Shown in pieces: positions 10,245 through 19,839 of a stretch of 64,000 nucleotides of DNA (the first letter of the stretch is position 1; each line of letters starts with the position of its first letter). Location of the stretch: contig NZ_AJYZ02000002.1 in NCBI RefSeq assembly GCF_000272045.2, forward strand, positions 124,001 to 188,000, read 5' to 3'. The position numbers and the translations under genes are program-made. This DNA comes from Vibrio crassostreae 9ZC13. Its GTDB lineage: Bacteria; Pseudomonadota; Gammaproteobacteria; Enterobacterales; Vibrionaceae. Below the pieces are notes generated by a model. The model saw only the letters and a program-made list of their open reading frames with translations, did not search any database and had not been told where the DNA came from.

Positions 10245-10715
10245 CTAGGGCTGTGGTGCTGGTTCAGAAAAAGCGTCGTAGAGGTTTTCAGCCCCTAATA
10301 AACGACAGTACTGAAAAGTGAGCGGTGATTGCTGGTTAGCGTACAGCTGTAGGGAGTTTATACAGTCGACCAGATCGGACTGTTGTTGCTTTTCAAGCTG
10401 TAACTCAAACTTTAGCGCTTCACGGTATAGAGAGTCGACAACGTGTGCTTTGAGATGTTTACGTAGCTCTCGATAGCTATGAAGCAGGGTTTCAGAGCGG
10501 CTCAAGCACTGTTGAACCTTGTGCCACTCCTCTTCAGCAAAAGACAATTGCTGCTCATCAAGCCATTTGAGAAGCAGCAGTAGATTGACGTTGCCGTGGA
10601 ACTGGTTTTGCAAAGCTAGGCACGCATCCTTTACACCGCGCACACTGTAATACTGAAGGCTAAATTGCCATAGTCGTTCCAGTGTTAGTGATATTGGGGC
10701 GTGCTCTGGACTCAT
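10245..10715 (-). CDS. TIGR02444 family protein
   Basis: 156 residues matching my recollection of the TIGR02444/DUF2390 family: an aromatic LWQFSLQYYS start, then GVKDACLALQNQFHGNVNLLLLLKWL. It is all-helical with no catalytic motif visible. Its start overlaps the yheS stop by four bases (ATGA), so translation is probably coupled. The family is conserved downstream of the ABC-F gene in vibrios; function unknown. Confidence 0.82.
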   Translation of the reverse strand: MSPEHAPISLTLERLWQFSLQYYSVRGVKDACLALQNQFHGNVNLLLLLKWLDEQQLSFAEEEWHKVQQCLSRSETLLHSYRELRKHLKAHVVDSLYREALKFELQLEKQQQSDLVDCINSLQLYANQQSPLTFQYCRLLGAENLYDAFSEPAPQP

Positions 10716-12634
10716 AAGCTATCCATATCCTGTTCCATCTGCTCAAGCTCTTCTTGAGTGGACATCCAATCCATTTCAACTTCTTCTAGCTGTGACTTAC
10801 TGCTCGCTTGGAGAGCGAGTACTTTATTCAGTTTAGCCTTATTTTCAGCTTCATACAGTGAAGTGTCGGATAATTCTTGTTCGGCTTCTTCAAGAGCCTG
10901 CGTTAATTTATCCATCTGCTTTTCAAATTGAGTGAGCTTTTTACGAAGTGGTGCCGTCAGTTTACGGAACTCGGCTTCTTTTCGTTTCTGCTCTTTTTTC
11001 GCTGCTGCACTGTTGGCGCCGTCTTTTGCTGGTGCCAATGCTTGTGCTTCTTTGCGCTCAACTTTCTGCTGTTCGGTTAGCCACTTGTAGTAATCGCTTA
11101 AGTCACCATCAAACGGTGCTACTTGGCGGTCGTGTACAAGGTATAAATCATCGGTAGTCGCACGCAGTAGGTAACGGTCGTGCGATACGATAACCATTGC
11201 GCCTTCAAATGTCTGCAGGGCAAAAGTCAGCGCTTGACGCATGTCGAGATCCAAGTGGTTGGTTGGTTCATCGAGTAGCAACAGGTTTGGTTTTTGCCAT
11301 ACCAGTAGCGCTAATACTAAACGCGCTTTTTCACCACCAGAGAAGGGTGCTACTTTATCGAGCGCTTTTTCACCTTGGAAACCGAAGCTACCTAGGTAAT
11401 CACGCAATTGTTGCTCGGTGTGTTTAGGGGCAATCTGCATCATGTGCTGCAGCGGTGTTTCTTCTGGGTGCAACGTTTCTAACTGGTGCTGTGCAAAGTA
11501 ACCAATCTTAACGCCTTGCGAATAACTCAGTTCACCGCCTTGCTGTTTAAGTTCGCCAGAAAGCAGTTTAATCAGTGTTGATTTACCAGCACCATTTCGG
11601 CCAAGCAAACCAATACGACTGCCCGGTACTAGGTTCAAGCGAATCTTTTCTAGAATCAGATTGTCATCATAGCCCGCTGATACTTCATCCATCATCATGA
11701 TTGGGTTTGGTAGTGCGTCTGGTTCTCTAAATTCAAAGCTGAATGGGTTATCAAACTGAGCAGGCAGCACTTGTTCCATTTTCTCTAGCGCTTTAATACG
11801 GCTTTGCGCTTGGCGAGCCTTTGAAGCTTTGTAACGGAAACGGTCAATGTAGCTCTGCATGTGAGACATCTGTTTCTGCTGCTTTTGGTACATCGCTTGT
11901 TGCAGAATCAGTTTTTGCGCTCGTTGGGTTTCGAACGATGAGTAGTTACCCGTGTACTCATTGAGCTGTTGGTTTTCAACGTGCACGATGCGGTTGACGA
12001 TAGGGTCTAAGAAGTCTCTATCGTGCGAGATAAGCACTAGCGTGCCAGGGTAGCTTTGTAACCAACGCTCGAGCCACATTACTGCGTCTAAATCCAAGTG
12101 GTTGGTAGGCTCATCGAGTAGCAGTAGGTCACTGCGACACAGTAGGGCTTGCGCTAGGTTCAAACGCATACGCCAACCACCTGAGAATTGAGTCAGGTTC
12201 CATGTCATTTGTTCTTGGCTAAAGCCTAGGCCATCCAGTAACTCGGCAGCACGTGCCTTTATGCTGTAACCACCAATGGTTTCAATCTTGCCGTGGATCT
12301 CTGCTACCAATGTGCCATTGTCGGCTTGTTCAGCTTTCTCTAGTTGATCTTCAAGGCCGCGGTATTCACGGTCGCCATCAATCACGTATTCAATTGCTGT
12401 TCTTTCTAATGCAGGTGTTTCTTGAGCAACCCAAGCCATTTCCCAATGGGCTGGTTTACTGAATGAACCCGCATCAATAGACAGTTCGTCCTTAATTAAG
12501 GCGAATAGCGTAGATTTACCACAGCCGTTTTTACCAACCAAACCGATCTTGTCGCCAGGGTGAAAAGTCGCAGATGCTTGGTCGAGGAGTGGCTTACCGC
12601 CGCGTAGCAATTGAATATCAGAGAAAGTAATCAT
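10712..12634 (-). CDS. yheS: ABC-F ATPase YheS
   Basis: A 640-residue ribosome-associated ABC-F protein with no membrane segments. Two ATPase domains are complete: Walker A GKNGCGKST and GRNGAGKST, signatures FSGGWRMRL and FSGGEKARL, and two LLLLDEPTNHLD Walker B motifs. Between them lies a Lys/Gln-rich linker helix that reaches the tRNA/peptidyl centre in relatives. The C-terminal ~100 residues are a charged coiled coil. Start 12634 (MITFSDIQLLRGG) is the family start; the frame opens further upstream but that part is not conserved. Members relieve stalls during elongation. Confidence 0.92.
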   Translation of the reverse strand: MITFSDIQLLRGGKPLLDQASATFHPGDKIGLVGKNGCGKSTLFALIKDELSIDAGSFSKPAHWEMAWVAQETPALERTAIEYVIDGDREYRGLEDQLEKAEQADNGTLVAEIHGKIETIGGYSIKARAAELLDGLGFSQEQMTWNLTQFSGGWRMRLNLAQALLCRSDLLLLDEPTNHLDLDAVMWLERWLQSYPGTLVLISHDRDFLDPIVNRIVHVENQQLNEYTGNYSSFETQRAQKLILQQAMYQKQQKQMSHMQSYIDRFRYKASKARQAQSRIKALEKMEQVLPAQFDNPFSFEFREPDALPNPIMMMDEVSAGYDDNLILEKIRLNLVPGSRIGLLGRNGAGKSTLIKLLSGELKQQGGELSYSQGVKIGYFAQHQLETLHPEETPLQHMMQIAPKHTEQQLRDYLGSFGFQGEKALDKVAPFSGGEKARLVLALLVWQKPNLLLLDEPTNHLDLDMRQALTFALQTFEGAMVIVSHDRYLLRATTDDLYLVHDRQVAPFDGDLSDYYKWLTEQQKVERKEAQALAPAKDGANSAAAKKEQKRKEAEFRKLTAPLRKKLTQFEKQMDKLTQALEEAEQELSDTSLYEAENKAKLNKVLALQASSKSQLEEVEMDWMSTQEELEQMEQDMDSL

Positions 12635-12808
12635 AATTGAAATAGCATAGAAATTAGAGGTGAACAGACGCCTGCATAGTAGGCTGAAACCAGATAAAAG
12701 TCGATCACAATGCAATTTGCGTTATGATGCCAATAACATATTAATAACTTTTGCTTAAATTCTTGTGGCCTTGCCACCGTTTAGCCCTCAAAGGAATGTT
12801 TCAAAGGA

Positions 12809-13393
12809 ATGAGTAATACTCCCTCGACAGACAAAGTCGTGCCAAAGGTGTTGATCATCTACGCGCACCCAGAGCCGCAAACCTCTATTGCTAACCAGAT
12901 GATGGTTAAGAAGGTAGAGTCGCTCGGTCATGTCAAAGTTCATGATCTCTACGCCATCTACCCTGACTTCTTTATTGATGTGCCTTATGAGCATGAATTG
13001 CTCCTTCAGTACGATGTGATCGTGTTTCAGCATCCTCTGTTCATGTATTCCTGTCCTTCATTGTTAAAAGAGTGGTTTGATCGCGTGTTAGGCAAGGGCT
13101 TTGCTTTTGGTGAGCAAAGTGCGCTTAAAGGCAAACACTGGCGCAGTGTGATTACTACCGGTGGTAAAGAAGAGGCGTTTGGTGCCGCAGGTTATAATAA
13201 ATATCCATTACAAGAGATCTTGCAACCATTCGAGCTCACCGCTGCTTTGTGTCAAATGAACTGGATATCCCCTTTGGTTTTACACTGGGCAAGAAATGTC
13301 ACCGATATGACGCGTTACCAACACGCCGAAGCGTATCGAAATTGGTTGCGAGACCCGCTACAAGATATAGGAGCAGATGATGGCTCTGACTAA
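12809..13393 (+). CDS. kefG: Potassium-efflux ancillary oxidoreductase KefG
   Basis: A 194-residue flavodoxin-like quinone reductase that binds and activates KefB. The N-terminus (VLIIYAHPEPQTS) and the FQHPLFMYSCPSLLKEWFDRVL segment are the FMN and subunit contacts of the family. It overlaps the kefB start, which supports translational coupling. Divergent from yheS, with a shared ~170-base promoter region. Confidence 0.9.
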   Translation: MSNTPSTDKVVPKVLIIYAHPEPQTSIANQMMVKKVESLGHVKVHDLYAIYPDFFIDVPYEHELLLQYDVIVFQHPLFMYSCPSLLKEWFDRVLGKGFAFGEQSALKGKHWRSVITTGGKEEAFGAAGYNKYPLQEILQPFELTAALCQMNWISPLVLHWARNVTDMTRYQHAEAYRNWLRDPLQDIGADDGSD

Positions 13394-15176
13394 TGATTTT
13401 CTACAAAGTAGCGTTATATTTTTAGCGGCTGCTGTGGTTGCGGTTCCTATCGCACAGCGCGCCGGTTTGGGTTCAGTACTCGGTTACCTATTAGCAGGTG
13501 TGGCAATTGGCCCATGGGGGCTGGGCTTAATCAGTGATGTAGAGGCGATTCTGCACTTCTCCGAATTCGGGGTGGTACTGCTGCTCTTCCTGATTGGTTT
13601 AGAGCTTAACCCGAAAAAACTGTGGCAGATGCGAGCCCCCATTCTCGGGTTGGGCGGCGCGCAAGTGCTGATCACCACTCTAATTATTACCGCCATCGCC
13701 TGTCTATTTGGATTAACCTGGCAAACCAGTCTCGTGATAGGTATGGGTTTGGCGCTGTCTTCGACTGCGATTGCCTTGCGTGTTATTGAAGAGCGAGAGC
13801 TCGGCGGCAAAGAAGCAGGGCAGTCGGGCTTTGCAGTACTGCTTTTCCAAGATATCGCTGTTATTCCAATGCTAGCAATGTTGCCTCTACTTGCGGGTAA
13901 TACCGGCGGTAGCTGGGCTGACATGCTGTGGATGCTGGGTGGCGTGATTGGCCTACTGGTCGGTGGCCACTTCTTGTTGAGACCACTTTTCCGATACGTA
14001 GTGATGAGTGGTGTGCGTGAGTTATTCACCGTCGCGGCGCTGTTACTTGTGATTGGTATTGCTGTGATCATGCAACGGATTGGCTTGTCGATGGCATTAG
14101 GTACCTTCCTAGCGGGCGTACTTCTGGCTGAAAGTGAATATCGACACGAGCTTGAGATCGCGATTGATCCATTCAAAGGTTTACTGCTTGGTCTGTTCTT
14201 TATCTCTGTGGGTATGGCGGTAAACCTAGGTCTACTGGCAGAAAGCCCATTCGCAATACTTATTGCAGTGTCGTCGCTAGTCGTATTGAAAGGTTTGGTG
14301 CTGTATGCGCTGGCTCGTATCTTCGGCACTCAAGCTAAAGCACGCAGCCGAATGGCGATGATCCTTAGCCAAGGTGGTGAGTTCGCTTTCGTTATTTTTA
14401 CTGCGGCGAGTGCGCAAGGCATCTTAAGTGGCGAACAAGTGTCGTTCTTACTGGTGGTTGTGAGCCTTTCTATGGTGACCACGCCATTGATGCTTAAACT
14501 GCAAGACCGATTCTTTGCACGTCAGCTTAATCAAATCAGTGAAAGTGCGATGTCTTCGGATGTGGTTGATCGCAGCCCTCGAGTGATTATTGCGGGCTTT
14601 GGTCGTTTTGGTCAGATCATTGGTCGTCTGATGTATGCCAACAAGATTCGTATCACTGTCCTTGAAAGTGATGCCAGCCAAATACACATCCTTAGAAAGT
14701 TCGGCTACAAGGTGTTTTACGGAGACTCGACTCACCTAGAGCTATTACGCGCAGCCGGTGCTGATAAAGCAGAGGCGATTGTGTTGTGTACTGACTCCCC
14801 TGATGAAATCATGAAAACCGTCGATTTATGTAAGCAGCACTTCCCACGCTTAAAGATCTTGGCGCGTGCACGAAGCCGTGTTGAAGCGTATCAACTACTT
14901 AACCACGGTGTGAGTAACTATTCGCGTGAAACCTTCCTTGGAGCATTGGATTTAGGTCGTCAAACATTGACTGAACTTGGCATGCATCCATATAAAGCGA
15001 AGCGAGCAGAAGCACACTTTAGAAAGTTGGATAATGGTATGCTGAAAGAGTTGCTGCCTCAGCATAACGAAGATGCCGAGTTAGCCCAAAGAGCGAAAGA
15101 GGCTCGTAAAGAACTTGAAGAGATCTTTGGACACGAGATGGAAAACGATCACCAATCTCGAAACTATTGGCAGTAG
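13380..15176 (+). CDS. kefB: Glutathione-regulated K+/H+ antiporter KefB
   Basis: 598 residues: about 12 membrane helices of the CPA2 type over residues 1–375, then a cytoplasmic RCK/TrkA-N domain starting VIIAGFGRFGQIIG near residue 399 that binds NAD(H) and glutathione adducts. The channel protects against electrophiles by acidifying the cytoplasm. LIGLELNPKKLW and the GQSGFAVLLFQDIAVIP motif are typical. ATG codons at 13377 and 13380 both fit; 13380 has the better spacing from AGGAG. Confidence 0.92.
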   Translation: MALTNDFLQSSVIFLAAAVVAVPIAQRAGLGSVLGYLLAGVAIGPWGLGLISDVEAILHFSEFGVVLLLFLIGLELNPKKLWQMRAPILGLGGAQVLITTLIITAIACLFGLTWQTSLVIGMGLALSSTAIALRVIEERELGGKEAGQSGFAVLLFQDIAVIPMLAMLPLLAGNTGGSWADMLWMLGGVIGLLVGGHFLLRPLFRYVVMSGVRELFTVAALLLVIGIAVIMQRIGLSMALGTFLAGVLLAESEYRHELEIAIDPFKGLLLGLFFISVGMAVNLGLLAESPFAILIAVSSLVVLKGLVLYALARIFGTQAKARSRMAMILSQGGEFAFVIFTAASAQGILSGEQVSFLLVVVSLSMVTTPLMLKLQDRFFARQLNQISESAMSSDVVDRSPRVIIAGFGRFGQIIGRLMYANKIRITVLESDASQIHILRKFGYKVFYGDSTHLELLRAAGADKAEAIVLCTDSPDEIMKTVDLCKQHFPRLKILARARSRVEAYQLLNHGVSNYSRETFLGALDLGRQTLTELGMHPYKAKRAEAHFRKLDNGMLKELLPQHNEDAELAQRAKEARKELEEIFGHEMENDHQSRNYWQ

Positions 15177-15326
15177 CTTGAAGTGATAACTCATGCTTGA
15201 GCTTAGAAATAGAGCTTGGGCATAGAAATAACAGACTATAGAACTAACCTAATAATAAACGCGGTCTCTGCTTAACTTATCAATAAAGTGAGTGGGAAGA
15301 ACCGCGAATCCAGAGTAGTAAAGGAT

Positions 15327-15533
15327 ATGAACGTGAAACAGAAAAAACGCTTTATCGCAGGGGCAAGCTGCCCAAGTTGCAGTACTCAAGACGCACTCCG
15401 TTGGTGGATTGAAAATAATATCGAGCTGGTGGAATGTGTCGATTGTGACTTCACAGAACAGCGTAAACCGAAAACTGTAGAGAAATCTGAACACGCGAAT
15501 CAAGAAATGATCGGTATTTTTAAGCCAGAATGA
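15327..15533 (+). CDS. yheV: YheV family putative zinc-ribbon protein
   Basis: 68 residues with two Cys pairs, CPSC and CVDC, spaced like a zinc ribbon, and the family ending IGIFKPE. The start at 15327 has AAAGG upstream and matches the length of E. coli YheV (66); an in-frame ATG at 15288 would add 13 residues. Function unknown. It lies between kefB and slyD as in enterobacteria. Confidence 0.88.
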   Translation: MNVKQKKRFIAGASCPSCSTQDALRWWIENNIELVECVDCDFTEQRKPKTVEKSEHANQEMIGIFKPE

Positions 15534-15627
15534 TTGAGTTTCGTTAATTGATCCCCATAATATCCCGGTACAGAATTTTTCCTAAGCTCAACTGTTCGAG
15601 CTTAGTCCAAACCTCCTTGGAGCTCTC

Positions 15628-16218
15628 ATGAAAATTGAAAAGAACGTAGTAGTTAGTGTTGCATATCAAGTGAAACTTGAAGATGGCGTAGTAGTTGACC
15701 AATCAACTGCAGAAGCTCCACTAGATTACCTTCACGGTCACAACAACCTAATTACAGGTCTTGAAAAAGAGCTTGAAGGCAAAGTAGCTGGCGACAAGTT
15801 CTCAGCAACGGTTACTCCAGAAGACGCTTACGGCGAGCACAACGATGACTTAGTTCAACGTGTTCCTGCAGACGTATTCCAAGGTGTTGAGCAAATCGAA
15901 GTTGGCATGCGTTTCCTAGCTGATACTGACCAAGGTCCAATCCCAGTTGAAGTTACTGAAGTAGATGGCGACGAAGTTGTTGTTGATGGTAACCACATGC
16001 TAGCTGGCCAAACTCTAACGTTTGACGTTGAAGTTGTAGCGGTTCGTGAAGCGACTGAAGAAGAAGTTCAACACGGTCACGTACACCAAGAAGGCGGCTG
16101 TGGCGGTCACGACCACGATCATGACCACGAAGGCGGTTGCTGTGGTGGCGAAGGCCATGACCACGGTGAAGAGAAAAAAGACGGCTGCTGCGGCGGCGGT
16201 AGCTGTGGTTCTCACTAA
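15628..16218 (+). CDS. slyD: FKBP-type peptidyl-prolyl isomerase SlyD
   Basis: 196 residues: FKBP domain (1–70 and 125–145) with the inserted-flap chaperone domain between, and a metal-binding tail from about residue 150 rich in His, Gly and six Cys (GGCCGG, DGCCGGG). In E. coli SlyD delivers nickel to hydrogenase maturation and catalyses proline isomerisation. An AAACCTCCTTGGAG leader contains the SD. Cytoplasmic; no signal peptide. Confidence 0.95.
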   Translation: MKIEKNVVVSVAYQVKLEDGVVVDQSTAEAPLDYLHGHNNLITGLEKELEGKVAGDKFSATVTPEDAYGEHNDDLVQRVPADVFQGVEQIEVGMRFLADTDQGPIPVEVTEVDGDEVVVDGNHMLAGQTLTFDVEVVAVREATEEEVQHGHVHQEGGCGGHDHDHDHEGGCCGGEGHDHGEEKKDGCCGGGSCGSH

Positions 16219-16250
16219 TACCGAATTAACGGTTTAGTTTAAGAATCTTG

Positions 16251-16275
16251 AAAGCCTCCCTTGTGGAGGCTTTTT
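16251..16275 (+). terminator. slyD terminator
   Basis: AAAGCCTCC and GGAGGCTTT pair around CTTGT, followed by TTT. A classic Rho-independent terminator 33 bases after the slyD stop. Confidence 0.88.
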
Positions 16276-16407
16276 GCGTTTAGGAGTCTCGCATTTATCT
16301 ACTGAGCCAAGTATTCGCAAAAAGTTTGGTTTTCGCTATCAGACATAGAACCATGGATGTGGTATTGATAGCACAACATTATAAGACGACGTCAGTGGAG
16401 AATTCGC

Positions 16408-17373
16408 ATGTCACAACCTTTTTCAATTGCCATTCATGGTGGTGCAGGAACCATCTTGCGAGAGCAAATGAGCGATGAATTAAAAGCGGGTATTACCGAG
16501 GCTTTGGAAAAATCGGTTTTGGCTGGTTATCAAATATTGCAAGCGGGTGGTGATGCTCTGGATGCGGTAGTGGCATCGGTTAAGGTGATGGAAGACAGCC
16601 CGCACTTTAATGCCGGTAAGGGCTCTGTTTTAACGCATGATGAATTTGTTGAGATGGACGCTTCTGTGATGCACGGCCGCGAAATGGATGCGGGTGCTAT
16701 TGCAGGGGTTCGCCATATCAAAAATCCAATAGAGCTTGCGCGTGATGTGATGCTGAAAATCGACCATGTGCTGCTGATTGGTGAAGGTGCCGAGAAGTTT
16801 GCGTTTGAGCATGAGTACACCTTTACTGAGCAAGACTACTTCTTTACTGAGCGCCGCTATGATCAACTTCAGTCGATGAAAGAGAAAGGCATCTTTGCTC
16901 TGTCTGAAGCGAAATATGATGAACAGCAAGCTGAGAAATACCCAGATGACAAAAAGTACGGCACGGTCGGTGCAGTCGCATTAGACCAAGCGGGTAACTT
17001 AGCAGCAGCAACCAGTACCGGTGGCGTGACCAATAAGAAATACGGTCGCGTGGGTGATTCTCCGATTATTGGGGCGGGAACCATCGCTGAAAATGGCAAC
17101 GTTGCCGTCTCAACAACCGGGATGGGTGAGTTCTTCCTACGTAAAATGGTCGCCAGCGATGTCGCAGCCCGAATGCGTTATCTGAAAGAAGATGTGCACA
17201 CCGCTTGTGAAACGATCATTCAAGGTGAATTGAAAACCATGGGTGGAGAAGGTGGCTTGATCGCGATCGATGGCCAAGGCGATATTCATTTTGGTATGAA
17301 CAGCTCAGGAATGTATCGTGCAAGCGTTGATACTCAAGGTCGTGTTGAAGTGAAGATTTATGCCGACGACTAA
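16408..17373 (+). CDS. Isoaspartyl peptidase/L-asparaginase (Ntn hydrolase)
   Basis: 321 residues of the plant-type asparaginase family (IaaA). The precursor self-cleaves between Gly185 and Thr186 in KYGTVGAVALD, making Thr186 the nucleophile of the beta subunit. IAIHGGAGT at the start and GTIAENGNVAVSTTGMGE downstream are typical. It hydrolyses beta-aspartyl dipeptides and asparagine. In its own transcript, bounded by the slyD terminator and a convergent terminator. Confidence 0.93.
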   Translation: MSQPFSIAIHGGAGTILREQMSDELKAGITEALEKSVLAGYQILQAGGDALDAVVASVKVMEDSPHFNAGKGSVLTHDEFVEMDASVMHGREMDAGAIAGVRHIKNPIELARDVMLKIDHVLLIGEGAEKFAFEHEYTFTEQDYFFTERRYDQLQSMKEKGIFALSEAKYDEQQAEKYPDDKKYGTVGAVALDQAGNLAAATSTGGVTNKKYGRVGDSPIIGAGTIAENGNVAVSTTGMGEFFLRKMVASDVAARMRYLKEDVHTACETIIQGELKTMGGEGGLIAIDGQGDIHFGMNSSGMYRASVDTQGRVEVKIYADD

Positions 17374-17427
17374 GTTGGTATCGGCTTAATTGGCTTTAGC
17401 TTATTCACTGAGATGAAATAAACAAAA

Positions 17428-17453
17428 GGGCGACAGATAAGTATCTGTCGCCC
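17428..17453. terminator. Bidirectional terminator between asparaginase gene and slyX
   Basis: GGGCGACAGAT and ATCTGTCGCCC are perfect arms around AAGT. The flanking genes converge; A-runs on the left give a U-tract for the minus strand. Confidence 0.8.
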
Positions 17454-17553
17454 TCTTAGTTTTCTATGTCCCGTCCTGAAATGTGTTTACACATTGAGGA
17501 CGAGAAACTAACGATATGCGTCGTTAGATTTAATTGGTTATTTTGAACCGCAC

Positions 17554-17781
17554 TTAATAGTGTGGAGGTGGCGTCTCTTCTGATGCGTCAGCTAGATTAG
17601 AGCCATCCATATTTTTTACTTTGCCAACCACGAACTTCATCTGATCTTGCATTCTCGTGATTAACATTTGTTGTTGGCTAAGCGCTTCATTGAGTTCTTC
17701 AATGGTCTGTTCTTGGAAAGCTAGCTGACACTCTAGGTCATTTACGCGGCTTTCTAGTTGTTCAACTCGCTTTTCTGTCAT
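17554..17781 (-). CDS. slyX: SlyX family protein
   Basis: 75 residues, almost wholly a coiled coil (EKRVEQLESRVNDLECQLAFQ) with a short polar tail ending PPPHY, the signature of SlyX. Start 17781 is chosen; the extra codons upstream run into the preceding gene. It follows the WD40 lipoprotein gene by five bases. Function unknown. Confidence 0.9.
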   Translation of the reverse strand: MTEKRVEQLESRVNDLECQLAFQEQTIEELNEALSQQQMLITRMQDQMKFVVGKVKNMDGSNLADASEETPPPHY

Positions 17782-17786
17782 CGTTC

Positions 17787-18764
17787 TTAATCCACATTCC
17801 AAGCTTGGGCAATGCCCGCAGAGGTGCCCGATATCACACGGTTCTTATCATCAAAGGCTGCATCATACACTACCGCACGAGGAGGGCGAGCATCTTTTAA
17901 TGGCTCAGCATCGTGGCGAGAAATTCGCTTGCCATCCTGAGTATTCCACACACTCACTTGGCTGGATGGTGTGCCCGTCACCAACATACTGCCGTCATCA
18001 GAAAAACGCGCACTCGAGAAAATCAACTGTCGAGACCAGCTTTGCAATTGCGCTTGAGGTTCGCCCGTTTCAAGATCCCAAATCATCGCTTGATTGCCGC
18101 CATCAGAGGTAAAAGCCAGCTCGCCATCGCGTTGTAGCGCGACTCGTACTACTCTTTGTTCATGCTCAAAGGTGCGTAATACCAAGCCTGACTCGGTATC
18201 CCACAGGTAGGCTTTATAGTCGTTGCCGCCTGATAATGCGTAGCGGCCATTAGAAGAGAGGGAGACTGAATTCACTTTTTCTCGGTGAGCAAGGAACTCC
18301 AGACGGCGTCCGGTGACTAAGTCCACATAGATGGCTTTTCCATTAGAAAGGCCAAGCAGTACTTTTTCACCATTGCTAGAGATATCGACATCGCGAATCA
18401 AGCCGTCGGAGATAGACCAGAGCCCTTGTGCTTGAGTCCAAGATAAGTCCCAAACGGCGAAGTTCATCTGGCTAGCGGTAATGGCAAAACGGCCATTGTC
18501 CGAGATACGGATACGCGATACTTGGTTTTCTAACTGGTCTTGTGGACCAAGCTGAGCCAACTCTTGGTCTTCGGCGAGGTCCCAAAGGAGCAGTTGCTTT
18601 TGCTGAGAGTAGAGCAGGGCGAAGCGTCCATCTCTGCTGAGTGCAAAGCTGGTGGCACCATTGGGCTCAATTTCCCAACGCTGCTCATCATCTTGGAAGA
18701 AAAAGCAACCATTTAACAAGGTGATGACAATTGTACATAGCAATGAGTGGAAAAATATTCGCAT
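17787..18764 (-). CDS. WD40-repeat lipoprotein
   Basis: About 325 residues. The N-terminus has a hydrophobic stretch then LLNGC, so a lipoprotein signal is likely. The rest is a series of about six or seven WD40-like repeats, each of the form 'G..A.T......WDLE.G', e.g. GRYALSGGNDYKAYLWD and GELAFTSDGGNQAMIWD, enough for one beta-propeller. No catalytic domain is attached. The start is ATG 18764, with GTG just before. Next to slyX and divergent from fkpA in vibrios. Likely an envelope scaffold; partner unknown. Confidence 0.8.
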   Translation of the reverse strand: MRIFFHSLLCTIVITLLNGCFFFQDDEQRWEIEPNGATSFALSRDGRFALLYSQQKQLLLWDLAEDQELAQLGPQDQLENQVSRIRISDNGRFAITASQMNFAVWDLSWTQAQGLWSISDGLIRDVDISSNGEKVLLGLSNGKAIYVDLVTGRRLEFLAHREKVNSVSLSSNGRYALSGGNDYKAYLWDTESGLVLRTFEHEQRVVRVALQRDGELAFTSDGGNQAMIWDLETGEPQAQLQSWSRQLIFSSARFSDDGSMLVTGTPSSQVSVWNTQDGKRISRHDAEPLKDARPPRAVVYDAAFDDKNRVISGTSAGIAQAWNVD

Positions 18765-18895
18765 CACATCTAATAATCCGGTTTGTGTCGAAAGACATAT
18801 GACTAGTATATTGTTATAACTAACGTATTCACACCAATCTAATCATTAGATTTGTGCACAATAACCAATGGCTTGGCCATTAATTGGAGAATTCA

Positions 18896-19672
18896 ATGAA
18901 ATCAGTTTTAAAAGTATCACTGCTTGCCGCAACGGTTATGCTAGCAGTTGGTTGTCAGAAAGAAGAACCAAAGGCAGAAGCTCCACAGGTAGAAGAAGTT
19001 AAAGTTGAAGCAGTAAACTTTAAAACAGAAGATGACAAAGCGGCTTACGCAATCGGTGTATCTTTCGCTAACTACCTAAGCACAAGCATTGATAAGCCAA
19101 GCGAGCTAGGTATCAACCTAGACAAAGATATGGTTCTTCAAGGTATCGAAGACGTATTCGCAGAGAAAACAGCACTTAACGAAGAAGAAACTCGCGCAGC
19201 TCTTGAAGCTCTAGACAAGCGTGTTGCTGAAACGATGCAAGCACAAGCGGCAGAAAAATCTGCAGAAGTGAAGAAAGCCGGTGATGACTTCCGCGCTGAG
19301 TTCGCTAAAACTGAAGGCGTTAAGCAAACTGAATCTGGTCTACTTTACCAAGTAATGACTGCTGGTGAAGGCGCTTCTCCAAAAGACACTGATACCGTTC
19401 AAGTACACTACAAAGGTACGCTAACAGACGGTACTCAGTTCGACAGCTCTTACGATCGTGGCGAACCAGCAACATTCCCACTAAACCGCGTAATCCCAGG
19501 CTGGACTGAAGGCGTACAACTGATGCAAGTTGGTTCTAAGTACAAGTTCGTTATCCCACCAGAGCTAGCATACGGTGAGCAAGACACACCGACTATCCCT
19601 GCTAACTCAACGCTAGTATTCGAAGTAGAACTACTAAACATCGATAATGCTGAAGCAGCTCCTGCACAGTAA
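18896..19672 (+). CDS. fkpA: FKBP-type peptidyl-prolyl isomerase FkpA
   Basis: 258 residues with a signal sequence ending MLAVGC, suggesting an anchored lipoprotein rather than the soluble E. coli form. An N-terminal helical dimerisation domain (residues ~45–145) precedes the FKBP domain (~150–250; [37 protein letters not shown]). It folds and protects envelope proteins in the periplasm. Start 18896 has GGAG nine bases upstream. Confidence 0.93.
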   Translation: MKSVLKVSLLAATVMLAVGCQKEEPKAEAPQVEEVKVEAVNFKTEDDKAAYAIGVSFANYLSTSIDKPSELGINLDKDMVLQGIEDVFAEKTALNEEETRAALEALDKRVAETMQAQAAEKSAEVKKAGDDFRAEFAKTEGVKQTESGLLYQVMTAGEGASPKDTDTVQVHYKGTLTDGTQFDSSYDRGEPATFPLNRVIPGWTEGVQLMQVGSKYKFVIPPELAYGEQDTPTIPANSTLVFEVELLNIDNAEAAPAQ

Positions 19673-19712
19673 TATCGGTTAAAAGCCTCGTACTAAAATA
19701 CGTTGATTGAAT

Positions 19713-19743
19713 AAAAAGCCTAACTTTGAGTTAGGCTTTTTTT
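19713..19743 (+). terminator. fkpA terminator, interrupted by IS at its T-tract
   Basis: AAAAAGCCTAAC and GTTAGGCTTTTT pair around TTTGA, then seven T in total. The insertion sequence begins just after TTTTTTTA; the T-tract is duplicated as the target site. Confidence 0.9.
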
Positions 19744-19839
19744 AGGTTCATCGCGGATTAGCGGGAACTAAAAACAAAAACGGTAGTAAGTGATATGGTT
19801 TAGTCGCCAAACAAAAATCATACACAAACTACCGTTTTC

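Noticed and set aside
10712..12715. Longer yheS start at 12715
   Set aside because: Adds 27 residues not seen in ABC-F proteins; the conserved start is MITFSDIQLL at 12634.
13484..14329. 281-codon minus-strand open frame inside kefB
   Set aside because: Antisense shadow of a well-supported membrane protein; composition (Ser/Thr/Ile/Pro-rich) mirrors the hydrophobic sense strand and no RBS is seen.
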